A stretch of 64,000 bases of DNA from JACCZR01 sp963830065 (GTDB lineage: Bacteria > Actinomycetota > Thermoleophilia > Solirubrobacterales > Thermoleophilaceae): positions 220,521 through 284,520 of the forward strand of contig CAWHLA010000010.1 of the NCBI GenBank assembly GCA_963830065.1, written 5' to 3'. The notes beneath the pieces were generated by a model. That model searched no databases. It had not been told where the DNA came from and saw only the letters and a list, made by a program, of their open reading frames with translations. Position numbers and translations under genes: made by a program. Positions 39,253 to 47,049 of the stretch are shown here, piece after piece (position 1 is the stretch's first letter; the number at the start of each line of letters is the position of its first letter).

Positions 39253-40062
39253 ATGCCGGCGCACGAGGAACTGGCCGCGGAGGTGGCAGCGATCCCCTGG
39301 TACCACACGATGGAGCTCGCCCCCGGCGTGGTCACCCCGGGCTGGCTGGACACCCGGCGGGTCGCCCCCGCCGTCCCCCTCCCCCCCTCGCTGACCGGGA
39401 TGCGTTGCCTGGACGTGGCCACCTTCAACGGCTTCTGGGCGTTCGAGATGGAGCGCCGCGGCGCGGCCGAGGTGGTCGCCATCGACGTACTCGACCCTGC
39501 GCAGTGGGACTGGCCGGCGGGCAGCGAGGCCGAGGTCCGGGCGGCGATCGGAGAGCGGCATGCGGGCGGTCGCGGGTTCGAGATCGCCAAGCGCGAGCTC
39601 GGCTCGGCGGTCGAGCGCGTGGAGCGCAGCGTCTACGAGCTCGACCCCGGGCAGGACGGCCAGTTCGACGTCGTCTACCTCGGCAGCCTGCTCGTGCACC
39701 TGCGCGACCCGGTGCGCGCGCTCGAGCGGATCCGCTCTGTCTGCCGCGGCACGCTGGTGGTGGTGGACGGGGTCGACCTGCCGTTGTCGCTGCTCTTCCC
39801 GCGCCTCCCGGTCGCGCGCTTCGACGGTCGCGGGCGCCCGTGGTGGTGGTACTCCAACGCCGCCGGGCTGGGCCGGCTGGTGGAGTCGGGGGGCTTCGAG
39901 CTGACACAGCGGCCGCGGCGGCTGTACATGCCGCCGGGACCGGGCCAGCCGCTGGCGGGCGCCGACCCGCGCCTGCTGCTGTCCCAGGCCGGGCGCCAGG
40001 CGCTGGTGATCGCCCGCAAGGGCGACCCCCACGCCGCGCTCAGCGCGCGGCCGCGCCTCTGA
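39253..40062 (+). CDS. CmoB-like SAM methyltransferase, paralogue 2
   Basis: A 269-residue methyltransferase of the same family as the proteins at 34,716 and 43,316. N-terminal IPWYHTMELAPGVVTPGWLD signature, then MRCLDVATFNGFWAFEMERR (SAM loop) and VVAIDVLDPAQWDWPAG, FDVVYLGSLLVHLRDPVRALERI, and a C-terminal PWWWYSNAAGLGRLVESGGF. It is co-directional with the flippase with zero spacing. The end overlaps the convergent methyltransferase gene by 23 bases. Confidence 0.87.
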   Translation: MPAHEELAAEVAAIPWYHTMELAPGVVTPGWLDTRRVAPAVPLPPSLTGMRCLDVATFNGFWAFEMERRGAAEVVAIDVLDPAQWDWPAGSEAEVRAAIGERHAGGRGFEIAKRELGSAVERVERSVYELDPGQDGQFDVVYLGSLLVHLRDPVRALERIRSVCRGTLVVVDGVDLPLSLLFPRLPVARFDGRGRPWWWYSNAAGLGRLVESGGFELTQRPRRLYMPPGPGQPLAGADPRLLLSQAGRQALVIARKGDPHAALSARPRL

Positions 40063-40771
40063 CCCGCCCGGCCGCCAGCCGGGCGTACCCCGCCAGGCGC
40101 GGGCCGCCGGTGGTGCGGTAGGCCAGGAGGTGGGAGCGGCCGTGCAGCAGCCGGTAGCGCAGCAACCCCTTCCGGGCCGCGTGGCGCCGGATGGCGCCGA
40201 TCGGCAGCTCGTGGTGAATGTCCTGGTCGTCCTCCTCGGCCTCGAGCAGGTTGACCACCACGACGCCGGCCCGGCGCTCCATCTCGGCCAGGAAGGCGAA
40301 CGGGTCCTCCACGTGCTCGATCACGTCGAAGGCGAAGGCGGCGTCGAAGCCGGCTGGGACCTCGCGGTCGAGATCGTGGACCGGCGCGTCGAGGCCCCGG
40401 CGGTCCAGGCGCCAGCGCAGGTACTGCGCGCTCGGGTTGTCGAAGTCGGCGAAGTCCACCCGGTAGCCGGCCTCGATCAGGGCGAGGCCGTCGGAGCCGA
40501 TGCCGCAGCCGTAGTCCAGGACCCGCGCGCCCGGTGAGACCAGGGAGGCGAGCTGCTCGAGGTAGGGCAGCTTGGTCTGGGTCATGGCGAACGCGGTGAG
40601 GTTGTAGAGGTAGCCCTCCGAGCTGCGGTAGAAGCGGCCCTCGTCGCCGCAGCCCGCGAACTCGTCGGCCAGGGTGCGCTCGTACTGCTGCAGGCGCGAG
40701 AGCTCGAAGCGGTCGCCCAGGTAGTCGCGCAGCTCCCGCTCCTCGCGCGCGGGGTCGATCTCGACCGGCAT
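40040..40771 (-). CDS. Class I SAM methyltransferase (Methyltransf_23-like)
   Basis: A 243-residue protein with an N-terminal helical stretch (LRDYLGDRFELSRLQQYERT) and a SAM-binding fold: VSPGARVLDYGCGIGSDGLALIEAGYRVDFADFD, FAFDVIEHVEDPFAFLAEMERR. The DVIEH motif is typical of the UbiE/Methyltransf_23 type. Substrate unknown; surrounded by glycan genes. It is divergent from the glycosyltransferase at 40,794. Confidence 0.83.
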   Translation of the reverse strand: MPVEIDPAREERELRDYLGDRFELSRLQQYERTLADEFAGCGDEGRFYRSSEGYLYNLTAFAMTQTKLPYLEQLASLVSPGARVLDYGCGIGSDGLALIEAGYRVDFADFDNPSAQYLRWRLDRRGLDAPVHDLDREVPAGFDAAFAFDVIEHVEDPFAFLAEMERRAGVVVVNLLEAEEDDQDIHHELPIGAIRRHAARKGLLRYRLLHGRSHLLAYRTTGGPRLAGYARLAAGRVRGAAAR

Positions 40772-40793
40772 GGGCTCAAGCTACAGTCGGCCG

Positions 40794-41760
40794 GTGCCCG
40801 GCCCACGGCTGAGCGTGGTGCTCTCGACGATCGGCATGCACCAGGTCCTGCGCCGCGTCCTCGACGCCTACGACCGCCAGGACCTGCCGCCGGGCGACTT
40901 CGAGGTCGTGCTGGCGGTGGACGCCGCCGAGGAGGACCTCGCCGCCGTGGAGAACGTCGCCGCCGGCCGCTCCTACCCGGTTCGGTGGGCGCGCGGGGAG
41001 CGGCCGGGCCTGTCGGCCAACCGCAACGCCGGCCGGCGCGCGGCGCAGGCCCCGATCGTGCTGTTCACCGACAACGACACGATTCCCCACGCCGACCTTC
41101 TGCGCCGGCACCTCGACTGGCACAGACGCCATCCCGAGAGCGAGACCGCGGTGCTGGGTCTGGTGCGCTGGGCACCCGAGCTCGAGGTGACCACCTTCAT
41201 GAAGTGGCTGGACCGCGGGATCCAGTTCGACTACCCGAACATCCGCGGCACCGAGGCCGGCTGGGGACGCTTCTACGGGGCCAACGTCTCGGTCAAGCGG
41301 GCCTTCGCCGAGCGGGTGGGCGACTTCGACGAGGAGCACCTGCCCTACGGCTACGAGGACCTCGACTGGTCCTACCGCGCGAGCCGGCTGGGCCTGCGCG
41401 TGCTGTTCAACCGCCGCGCAGTGGTGGACCACCTGCGCGAGATGACCCCGGAGTTCTGGAAGCGCCGCGCCGCGCGCGTGGCCGTGTCCGAGCGCGCGTT
41501 CACCCGCCTGCACCCCGAGCTCGACCCCTGGTTCCATCGGCTGTTCACCGACGCCGCCGCCCAGCCGCCGGCCAGCGGCCGCGGCCTCAGGCTGGCGCGG
41601 TGGGTGCCTCCGTGGGTGCCGGTGGTCGGCCCGCGGGTCTGGCACAGCGTCGACCTCTCCTATCGCCAAGCGCTCGCGCCCTACTTCCTGGAGGCGTGGG
41701 AGAGCGGGGAGAGCGGCGGCCCCGACCTCTCGGAGCGACGAGGCAGAGGGAGCTCAGTAG
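40794..41760 (+). CDS. Glycosyltransferase family 2 (probable C-terminal frame break)
   Basis: About 320 residues. LSVVLSTIGMHQVLRRVLDAYDRQ starts the GT-A fold, VVLAVDAAEEDL follows, LSANRNAGRRAAQAPIVLFTDNDTIPHADLLRRHL holds the DxD-like motif (DND), and FYGANVSVKRAFAERVGDFDEEHLPYGYEDLDWSYRA is the acceptor/base motif (ED). The GTG at 40794 is preferred over ATG 40770, which overlaps the divergent neighbour. The frame continues open beyond 41,757 into antisense of the next gene; a TAG at 41758-41760 in the adjacent frame is the likely end, implying an extra base after about 41,690. Confidence 0.83.
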
Positions 41761-42692
41761 CGCTGGAGCAGCCGCGCGCGCCGGCCGAGGCCCACCGCGT
41801 GCACGCGGGCCCAGCGCCGGTGGTGCGCGGCGTCGCCGCGGCGCCCCGCCAGGACCAGGCCCAGCCAGCGTGCCGAGGACCCGGCCACGTTCAGCGCGGC
41901 GACGGTGCGGGCCACGGCGAGCCCCCGGCGGCGGGCCATCCACGCGTAGCTGGCCGCCGTGTGGCGGCGCTCCACGTCGTCGAAGGCCTTGCTCGTGGCC
42001 ACGCTGCCGGCGTGGCGGACCACCGCTGAAGGCTCGTAGAGCGTGGTCCACCGCGCCGCCCTCATCCGCCAGGCCAGGTCGAGGTCCTCGGCGTGCAGCC
42101 ACTGGCCGGGGTCGAAGCCGCCGACCGAGGCGAACGCGATGCGCCGCAGGGCCAGGAAGGTCGCGAACGACCACGGGACCTCGCGCGGCCGGGTGCGGTC
42201 CCAGCGGTCCTCCAGGCACAGCCGCTCCCCCAGGCGGGAGGCGAGGCGATGCAGGCGCAGGTTGTAGGCCAGCGTCACGGGGATGGTCGGAAACGGCTGG
42301 ACCGAGCGCTCCTGCGAGCCGTCGGCGCCGATCAGGCGCGGGGTGACCGCCCCCGCGTCCGGCCGCGCGCCGCCGGCCTCGACCAGGCGCGCCAGCGCTC
42401 CCGCGTCGGCCTCCACGTCCTGGTTGGCGGCGACCAGCCACGGCGTTGCGGTGCGCTCGGCCACCAGGTTCACCGCGGCGCCGTAGCCGACGTTCTCGTC
42501 CAGCGCGAGCAGCGAGACCCACGGGAAGTCGTCCCGCACCATGTCCGCCGAGCCGTCCCCGGAGGCGTTGTCCACCACCCACACCTCGGCCAGGCCCGAC
42601 TCCTGGTCGGCCTGCAGCGAGCGCAGGCACCGCGCCAGCAGCTCCGGCTCGCGGTAGGAGACGACGGCTACGGCCGCGAGCGGCTCAGCCAT
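41754..42692 (-). CDS. Glycosyltransferase family 2 (rhamnosyltransferase-like)
   Basis: A 312-residue GT-A protein: VAVVSYREPELLARCLRSLQ, VWVVDNASGDGSADMV, VGYGAAVNLVAERTATPWLVAANQDVEADAGALARLV (DVE as the DxD variant), then EVPWSFATFLALRRIAFASVGGFDPGQWLHAEDLDLAWRM (the ED base). The VVDNAS and GYG..VN patterns are typical of rhamnosyl- and galactofuranosyltransferases. Start overlaps the acyltransferase stop by eight bases. No transmembrane helix seen. Confidence 0.87.
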   Translation of the reverse strand: MAEPLAAVAVVSYREPELLARCLRSLQADQESGLAEVWVVDNASGDGSADMVRDDFPWVSLLALDENVGYGAAVNLVAERTATPWLVAANQDVEADAGALARLVEAGGARPDAGAVTPRLIGADGSQERSVQPFPTIPVTLAYNLRLHRLASRLGERLCLEDRWDRTRPREVPWSFATFLALRRIAFASVGGFDPGQWLHAEDLDLAWRMRAARWTTLYEPSAVVRHAGSVATSKAFDDVERRHTAASYAWMARRRGLAVARTVAALNVAGSSARWLGLVLAGRRGDAAHHRRWARVHAVGLGRRARLLQRY

Positions 42693-43319
42693 CGGGGGGC
42701 CAGCCCGCGGGCTCCTGCCCGGGGGGCCCGAAGTAGTCGATCACCCGGGCGGGCACCCCCACGGCCACCGTGTACGCCGGGATGGGCTTCGTGACCACCG
42801 CGTTGGCGCCGACGAAGGCCCGGTGTCCGATGCCGGCGATGATCGTGCACTTGGTCATCGTGGTCGCGTCGTCCTCGATGCGGATCGGCCTCAGGTCGTA
42901 GCCCTGCTCGGCGACCGGCTTGTCGAGGTCCCGGAAGCGGTGGCTGCCGTCGATGACCATCGAGTAGCCTGCCCGAACAGGACGCGCTCGCCGATCGAGA
43001 TCGACCCTCCGCACTGGATCAGCGAGTCGTAGGTGAACACCGTGCCGGCGCCGATCTCGACGCTCGACTCCGGCCCCGCCAGCTCGGCGCGAAAGCCGTC
43101 GCGGAACTCGCACGCCCGGGCCGCAGACGAAGCGCCCTCCCCAGGGGGCGCGCAGGCGAAAGCCCGGGCCGAGCCGGCAGCCGGGGCCGAAGCGGATGTC
43201 GGCCACCGGGTTGCGAAGGCGGACGACCACGTTGGCGCACGCGCGAGGCCAGGCGCGGCCCCCAGTCGTGGGACAGCCGGATCTGCAGCCGCTGGCGCTT
43301 GGTCGGGTCGAAAGCTCAC
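42685..43319 (-). CDS. Hexapeptide-repeat acyltransferase (four frame breaks)
   Basis: The pieces add up to about 210 residues of a left-handed beta-helix acyltransferase: SVEIGAGTVFTYDSLIQCGG, SISIGERVLFGQ, YSMVIDGSHRFRDLDKPVAE, then IEDDATTMTKCTIIAGIGHRAFVGANAVVTKPIPAYTVAVGVPARVI, the usual end of sugar O-acetyltransferases. Starting at GTG 43319 (GTGA overlap with the methyltransferase stop) the frame breaks near 43,309-43,314, 43,238-43,250, 43,114-43,121 and 42,964-42,972; the first three look like one-base insertions and the last like a one-base loss. Four breaks in about 350 bases could mean a real pseudogene or a poorly sequenced patch. Confidence 0.75.
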
Positions 43320-44059
43320 GCCGTCGCACCCCGGGCGTGGACCACTACGTGGGGAACGCCCTTGCGCTGGTCGCGAAAGCGAAGCTGGAAGCGCCCGTGA
43401 CGGCGCACGTTGGTGAAGCCGGCGGTGTGCACCATGACCTCCCAGGTTCGCGCGGTGGGGATCCACCAGGTGCTCCAGGGCGAGTCGCCGCGGAACTCCG
43501 CGGCCTGGACGAAGCGCAGCGGGGCCAGGCGGCGGCTGTACTCCTCGGCCATCACGAACAGCCCCTCGCACAGCTGCGCCATCCGCTCCAGGGCCAGCAT
43601 CGGGTCGCGCAGGTGGATCAGCACCGAGCCGCAGAAGACCAGGTCGAAGGACCCACCGAGCCGCTCGGGCGTGGCGTCGTAAACCGACAGCCCCACCCGG
43701 TCGACCTCGCTGCCCAGCGCCTCGCGCGCCAGGCGGAAGGTGTGCCCGCGCTCGGCGTCCTCCTCGGGCCGCAGGCGCGGCGGCCAATCCAGCTGCTGCG
43801 TGCGGTCCAGATCGAGGCTCGTGACCTGCGCCCCGCGGCGCTCCATCTCGAACGCCCAGAAGCCGTCGAAGGTGCCAACGTCGAGCACCCGCATGCCGCT
43901 GAGGTCGTCGGGCAGGCCGTAGCGCGAGACGAAGGGCCGCAGGTCGAACATGCCCTCGGTCACCACGCCCTCCCCCAGGTCCAGCGTGTGGTACCAGGGC
44001 CCCGCCTCGCGGACCCGTGAGCGCAGGTCGCCGGGTCCGCCCTCCACGGCGGTGACCAT
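43316..44059 (-). CDS. CmoB-like SAM methyltransferase, paralogue 3
   Basis: A 247-residue protein from ATG 44059, third member of the local family: GPWYHTLDLGEGVVTEGMFD signature, MRVLDVGTFDGFWAFEMERR SAM loop, VTSLDLDRTQQLDWP, FDLVFCGSVLIHLRDPMLALERMAQLC, and SPWSTWWIPTARTWEVMVHTAGF at the C-terminus. Its GTGA overlap with the acyltransferase places methylation and acylation on one transcript. The divergent GT4 starts nine bases away. Confidence 0.86.
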   Translation of the reverse strand: MVTAVEGGPGDLRSRVREAGPWYHTLDLGEGVVTEGMFDLRPFVSRYGLPDDLSGMRVLDVGTFDGFWAFEMERRGAQVTSLDLDRTQQLDWPPRLRPEEDAERGHTFRLAREALGSEVDRVGLSVYDATPERLGGSFDLVFCGSVLIHLRDPMLALERMAQLCEGLFVMAEEYSRRLAPLRFVQAAEFRGDSPWSTWWIPTARTWEVMVHTAGFTNVRRHGRFQLRFRDQRKGVPHVVVHARGATA

Positions 44060-44068
44060 ACTGCCGCC

Positions 44069-45247
44069 GTGCGCGTCCTCACCGTGGGGAACCTGTATCC
44101 GCCCCACCACCTGGGCGGGTACGAGCTCATGTGGCGCTCCGCGGTGGCCCGCCTGCGCGAGCACGGACACGACGTGCGGGTGCTGACCACCGACTGGCAC
44201 GAGCCCAGCGCCGACACCTCGATCCCCGAGGACGACGACGTCCACCGCGAGCTGCGGTGGTACTGGCACGACCACGCCTTCCCGCGCATGGGCCCGATCG
44301 CCGTGGCCCGCCTGGAGCGCCACAACGCCCGCACGCTCGACCGCCACCTGGAGGACTTCCGACCCGACGCGGTGAGCTGGTGGGCGATGGGCGGCATGTC
44401 GCTGTCGCTGATCACGCGCGCGCAGCGCCCGGCCCAGTGCGTGGTGGTCGACGACTGGCTGCTGTACGGGCGCAAGGTGGACCGGCGCTCGCGCCTCACC
44501 CGCCGCCCGACCCCAGGCGCGATCGAAGGTGCCGCGCGGTGGCTGTTCGCCAGCCATACCCTGCTCGACCGGGCGCGCGAGAACGGCTGGCAGCTTCCCG
44601 ATGCCGCGGTGGTCCATCCCGGCATCGACCAAGCGCTGTTCGGCTCGCCACCCGAGCGCCGTCCCTGGAGCTGGCACCTCCTGTACTGCGGGCGGATCGA
44701 CGAGCGCAAGGGAATCGACCTCGCCATCGAGGCGATGGCCCACCTCCCCGCCGAGGCGAGGCTGCGAGTGGTGGGCTCGGGGGACGAGCGCCACCTCGAG
44801 GATCTGCGCCACCTCGCCGGGCGCCTCGGCGTGCGGGTCAGCTTCGAGCGCCACCCGCGCTCGGAGATTCCCCGTGTCTACGCCGAGGCCGACGCCACCC
44901 TGTTCCCCGTTCGCTGGGACGAGCCGTTCGGGCTGGTGCCGCTCGAGTCGATGGCGATGGGCACGCCGGTGGTCGCTTCGGGCCGTGGCGGCTCGGCCGA
45001 GTACCTCAGCGACGGCCAGAACTGCCTCTTGGCCGACCCGGACGCCGGCGCGGAGGCGGTGGCCGCGGCAGTCCGCCGCCTGGCCACCGAGCCCGCGCTG
45101 AGCGAGCTGATCTCGCGCCAGGGAGCCGCCACGGCGGACCGCCACGGGGACGAGCGCTTCGACCTCGCGGTGGAGCGCTCGCTCACCGAGGCGATACCCA
45201 GCGGGTCCGAAGGCGCAGGAACGGCTCCTCCACCAACCGGTAGCTGA
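44069..45247 (+). CDS. Glycosyltransferase family 4
   Basis: A 392-residue GT-B protein starting at GTG 44069. N-terminal domain: VLTVGNLYPPHHLGGYELMW, a common GT4 start. C-terminal nucleotide-sugar domain: LLYCGRIDERKGIDLAIEAM, LRVVGSGDERHL and DEPFGLVPLESMAMGTPVVAS, the E(x7)E catalytic motif. The last 20 residues are a Pro/Gly-rich tail. Retaining enzyme, probably using a UDP- or GDP-sugar at the inner membrane face. The frame is intact. Confidence 0.88.
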   Translation: MRVLTVGNLYPPHHLGGYELMWRSAVARLREHGHDVRVLTTDWHEPSADTSIPEDDDVHRELRWYWHDHAFPRMGPIAVARLERHNARTLDRHLEDFRPDAVSWWAMGGMSLSLITRAQRPAQCVVVDDWLLYGRKVDRRSRLTRRPTPGAIEGAARWLFASHTLLDRARENGWQLPDAAVVHPGIDQALFGSPPERRPWSWHLLYCGRIDERKGIDLAIEAMAHLPAEARLRVVGSGDERHLEDLRHLAGRLGVRVSFERHPRSEIPRVYAEADATLFPVRWDEPFGLVPLESMAMGTPVVASGRGGSAEYLSDGQNCLLADPDAGAEAVAAAVRRLATEPALSELISRQGAATADRHGDERFDLAVERSLTEAIPSGSEGAGTAPPPTGS

Positions 45248-45294
45248 CGAAGGCCGACCGCCACGCACAGCACCCGCTCCGGGAAGCCTCGGCT

Positions 45295-45570
45295 TCAGCC
45301 GCCGGCGACAGCGGGAAGGATGGTGACCTCGTCGCCGTCCTCGACCGACGTATCGAGCCCGTCGAGGAAGCGGATGTCCTCACCGCCGACGTAGACGTTC
45401 ACGAAGCGGCGCAGGTCGCCGTCCTCCGCGATCCGGCTGCGCAGGCCGTCGTAGCGCTCGTACAGGCGGTCCAGCACGTCACCGACGGTGCCCGCATTCT
45501 CTACTTCCGTGTCCGACTCGCCACCCGTGACGCTGCGCAGCTGAGTCGGGATCTTGACGGTGACGCTCAT
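45295..45570 (-). CDS. MoaD/ThiS-family sulfur carrier protein
   Basis: A 91-residue beta-grasp protein: MSVTVKIPTQLRSVTGGESD start, VGDVLDRLYERYDGLRSRI, FVNVYVGGEDIRFLDGLDT, and an end VEDGDEVTILPAVAGG. The terminal Gly-Gly is the site that is adenylated and thiocarboxylated in ThiS, MoaD and CysO. No other thiamine or molybdopterin gene is nearby, so it is not obviously ThiS or MoaD. It lies 13 bases after the threonine-synthase-like gene under the SAM riboswitch, so delivery of sulfur to that PLP enzyme is the natural suggestion, by analogy with CysO and CysM of mycobacteria. Confidence 0.9.
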   Translation of the reverse strand: MSVTVKIPTQLRSVTGGESDTEVENAGTVGDVLDRLYERYDGLRSRIAEDGDLRRFVNVYVGGEDIRFLDGLDTSVEDGDEVTILPAVAGG

Positions 45571-45583
45571 TGCGGCGGGCAGT

Positions 45584-46819
45584 CTACGCAGCGGTGACGG
45601 CGGCCTGCCCGACACCAGCCTCGAACGACTCCACGGTCGGGTCCACCTCGGTGGTGTCGAACGTGCCGCGCACGGCGTCGAGGGTCTTCAGGCCCTCGCC
45701 GGTGATCACCAGGACGACCCGCTCGGACGGGTCGATGTCGCCGCGCTCGGCCAGCTTGCGCAACGTGGCCGTGGTCACGCCGCCGGCGGTCTCGGTGAAC
45801 ACGCCGGTGGTCCGCGCCAGCAGCGAGATCCCGTCCTTGATCTCGGCGTCGTTGACCGAGTCGACCGAGCCGCCCGAGCGCCGCGCCAGGTCCAGGGCGT
45901 AGGGCCCGTCGGCGGGGTTGCCGATGGCCAGCGACTTGGCGATGGTCTCGGGGCGCACCGGCTTGCAGACATCGTGGCCGGCGTCGAAGGCCTGCGCGAC
46001 GGGCGAGCAGCCCAGCGCCTGCGCGCCGTTCATCGTGGGCGCGCCGCTCTCCAGGAGGCCGACCTCGTGCCACTCGTCGAAGCCGCGGGCGATCTTGGTG
46101 AACAGCGACCCGGAGGCCACCGGGCACACGATCCGGTCGGGCACCTCGAAGCCGAGCTGCTCGGCGATCTCGAAGGCCAGCGTCTTGGATCCCTCGGCGT
46201 AGTAGGGCCGCAGGTTCACGTTCACGAACGCCCAGTCGCGTTCGGCGGACAGCTCGGTGCACAGCCGGTTGACGTCGTCGTAGCTGCCCCGGACGGCGAC
46301 CAGCTTGGTCCCGTACACGCCGGTGGCGAGGATCTTCTGCTCCTCGAGGTCGTGCGGCACGAAGACGTAGGACTCCAGGCCCGCCGCCGCGGCGTGGGCC
46401 GCCACGGAGTTGGCCAGGTTGCCGGTGGAGGCGCAGGCCACCACCTGGAAGCCCAGCTCCTGCGCCTTGGCCAGGGCGACGGTGACCACCCGGTCCTTGA
46501 ACGAGTGGGTCGGGTTGGCGGCGTCGTTCTTGACCCACACCTCGCGCAGCCCCAGCTCAGCGGCCAGGCGATCCGCGCGCAGCAGCGGGGTCATGCCGGC
46601 CCCGAGGGCGCTCTTCGGGCGCTGGTCGAAGGGAAGGAAGTCCGAGTAGCGCCAGATGGAGGCCGGCCCGGACTGGATCTTGCGCTTGGTCTCGGCGGCG
46701 TCGAGGCCGCTGAGGTCGTACTTGACCTCCAGCGGGCCGAAGCAGACCTCGCACACGTAACTCGCCTCGAGCGCGTACTGCTCTCCGCATTCCCTGCAAC
46801 TGAGTGAAACGACTGACAT
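45584..46819 (-). CDS. Threonine-synthase-like PLP enzyme under a SAM riboswitch
   Basis: A 411-residue fold-type II PLP enzyme from ATG 46819, with AGGGG-type ribosome site. A zinc ribbon with C8, C11, C23 and C26 precedes the catalytic domain; the PLP Lys is K108 in NPTHSFKDR; ACASTGNLANSVAAHAAAAG is the phosphate-binding region and GGVTTATLRKLAE lies near the end. Sequence type matches COG0498 threonine synthases, which convert O-phosphohomoserine to threonine. Related PLP enzymes with a carrier protein (CysM) make cysteine from O-phosphoserine. A SAM-class riboswitch upstream and a sulfur carrier gene downstream suggest homocysteine as the product; annotation as thrC alone would be the conservative choice. 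Confidence 0.85.
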   Translation of the reverse strand: MSVVSLSCRECGEQYALEASYVCEVCFGPLEVKYDLSGLDAAETKRKIQSGPASIWRYSDFLPFDQRPKSALGAGMTPLLRADRLAAELGLREVWVKNDAANPTHSFKDRVVTVALAKAQELGFQVVACASTGNLANSVAAHAAAAGLESYVFVPHDLEEQKILATGVYGTKLVAVRGSYDDVNRLCTELSAERDWAFVNVNLRPYYAEGSKTLAFEIAEQLGFEVPDRIVCPVASGSLFTKIARGFDEWHEVGLLESGAPTMNGAQALGCSPVAQAFDAGHDVCKPVRPETIAKSLAIGNPADGPYALDLARRSGGSVDSVNDAEIKDGISLLARTTGVFTETAGGVTTATLRKLAERGDIDPSERVVLVITGEGLKTLDAVRGTFDTTEVDPTVESFEAGVGQAAVTAA

Positions 46820-46859
46820 GTCCGCTCTAACCCCTTTTTTCCGTTGGATCCGCCGCCCA

Positions 46860-46996
46860 TGGGCGTGACGGAGGCCCTCGGAAAGGAGCGCCTCGTCACA
46901 TCTCGATGGAATTGGCACCTTCCCTGCCGGCCGGGGCCGGACCGGGTGGTTGCCGGGGCTTCAAAGGGCCATGTCCCTCCACCCCTCTCGATGTAA
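46860..46996 (-). promoter_or_regulatory. SAM riboswitch (SAM-I clan, SAM-IV or SAM-I/IV-like)
   Basis: The minus strand between 46,996 and 46,898 contains the SAM-binding core in order: P1 ACATC, GAGAGGGGTGGAGGGA, GGCCC, GAAGCCCCGGCAACC, a GC-rich P3 hairpin, GGTGCCAATTCC and P1' GATGT. The P4 stem that normally lies between AATTCC and P1' is absent (five bases only), while a strong hairpin of GTGACG..AGGC/GCCT.CGTCAC follows P1' at about 46,863-46,897. That layout fits SAM-IV or SAM-I/IV variants, which are actinobacterial. It lies 40 bases before the PLP enzyme start; I see no T-run terminator, so control of translation is likely. Confidence 0.9.
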
Positions 46997-47049
46997 CGGC
47001 GATATGTCGGTTAGGGAGGATACACAAATAGGCCGGATACCTTGCCCGA

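Noticed and set aside
39253..40062. True tRNA cmo5U methyltransferase CmoB
   Set aside because: There are three copies in a glycan locus, none near cmoA or tRNA genes, and they lack the length of CmoB; only the family resemblance is claimed.
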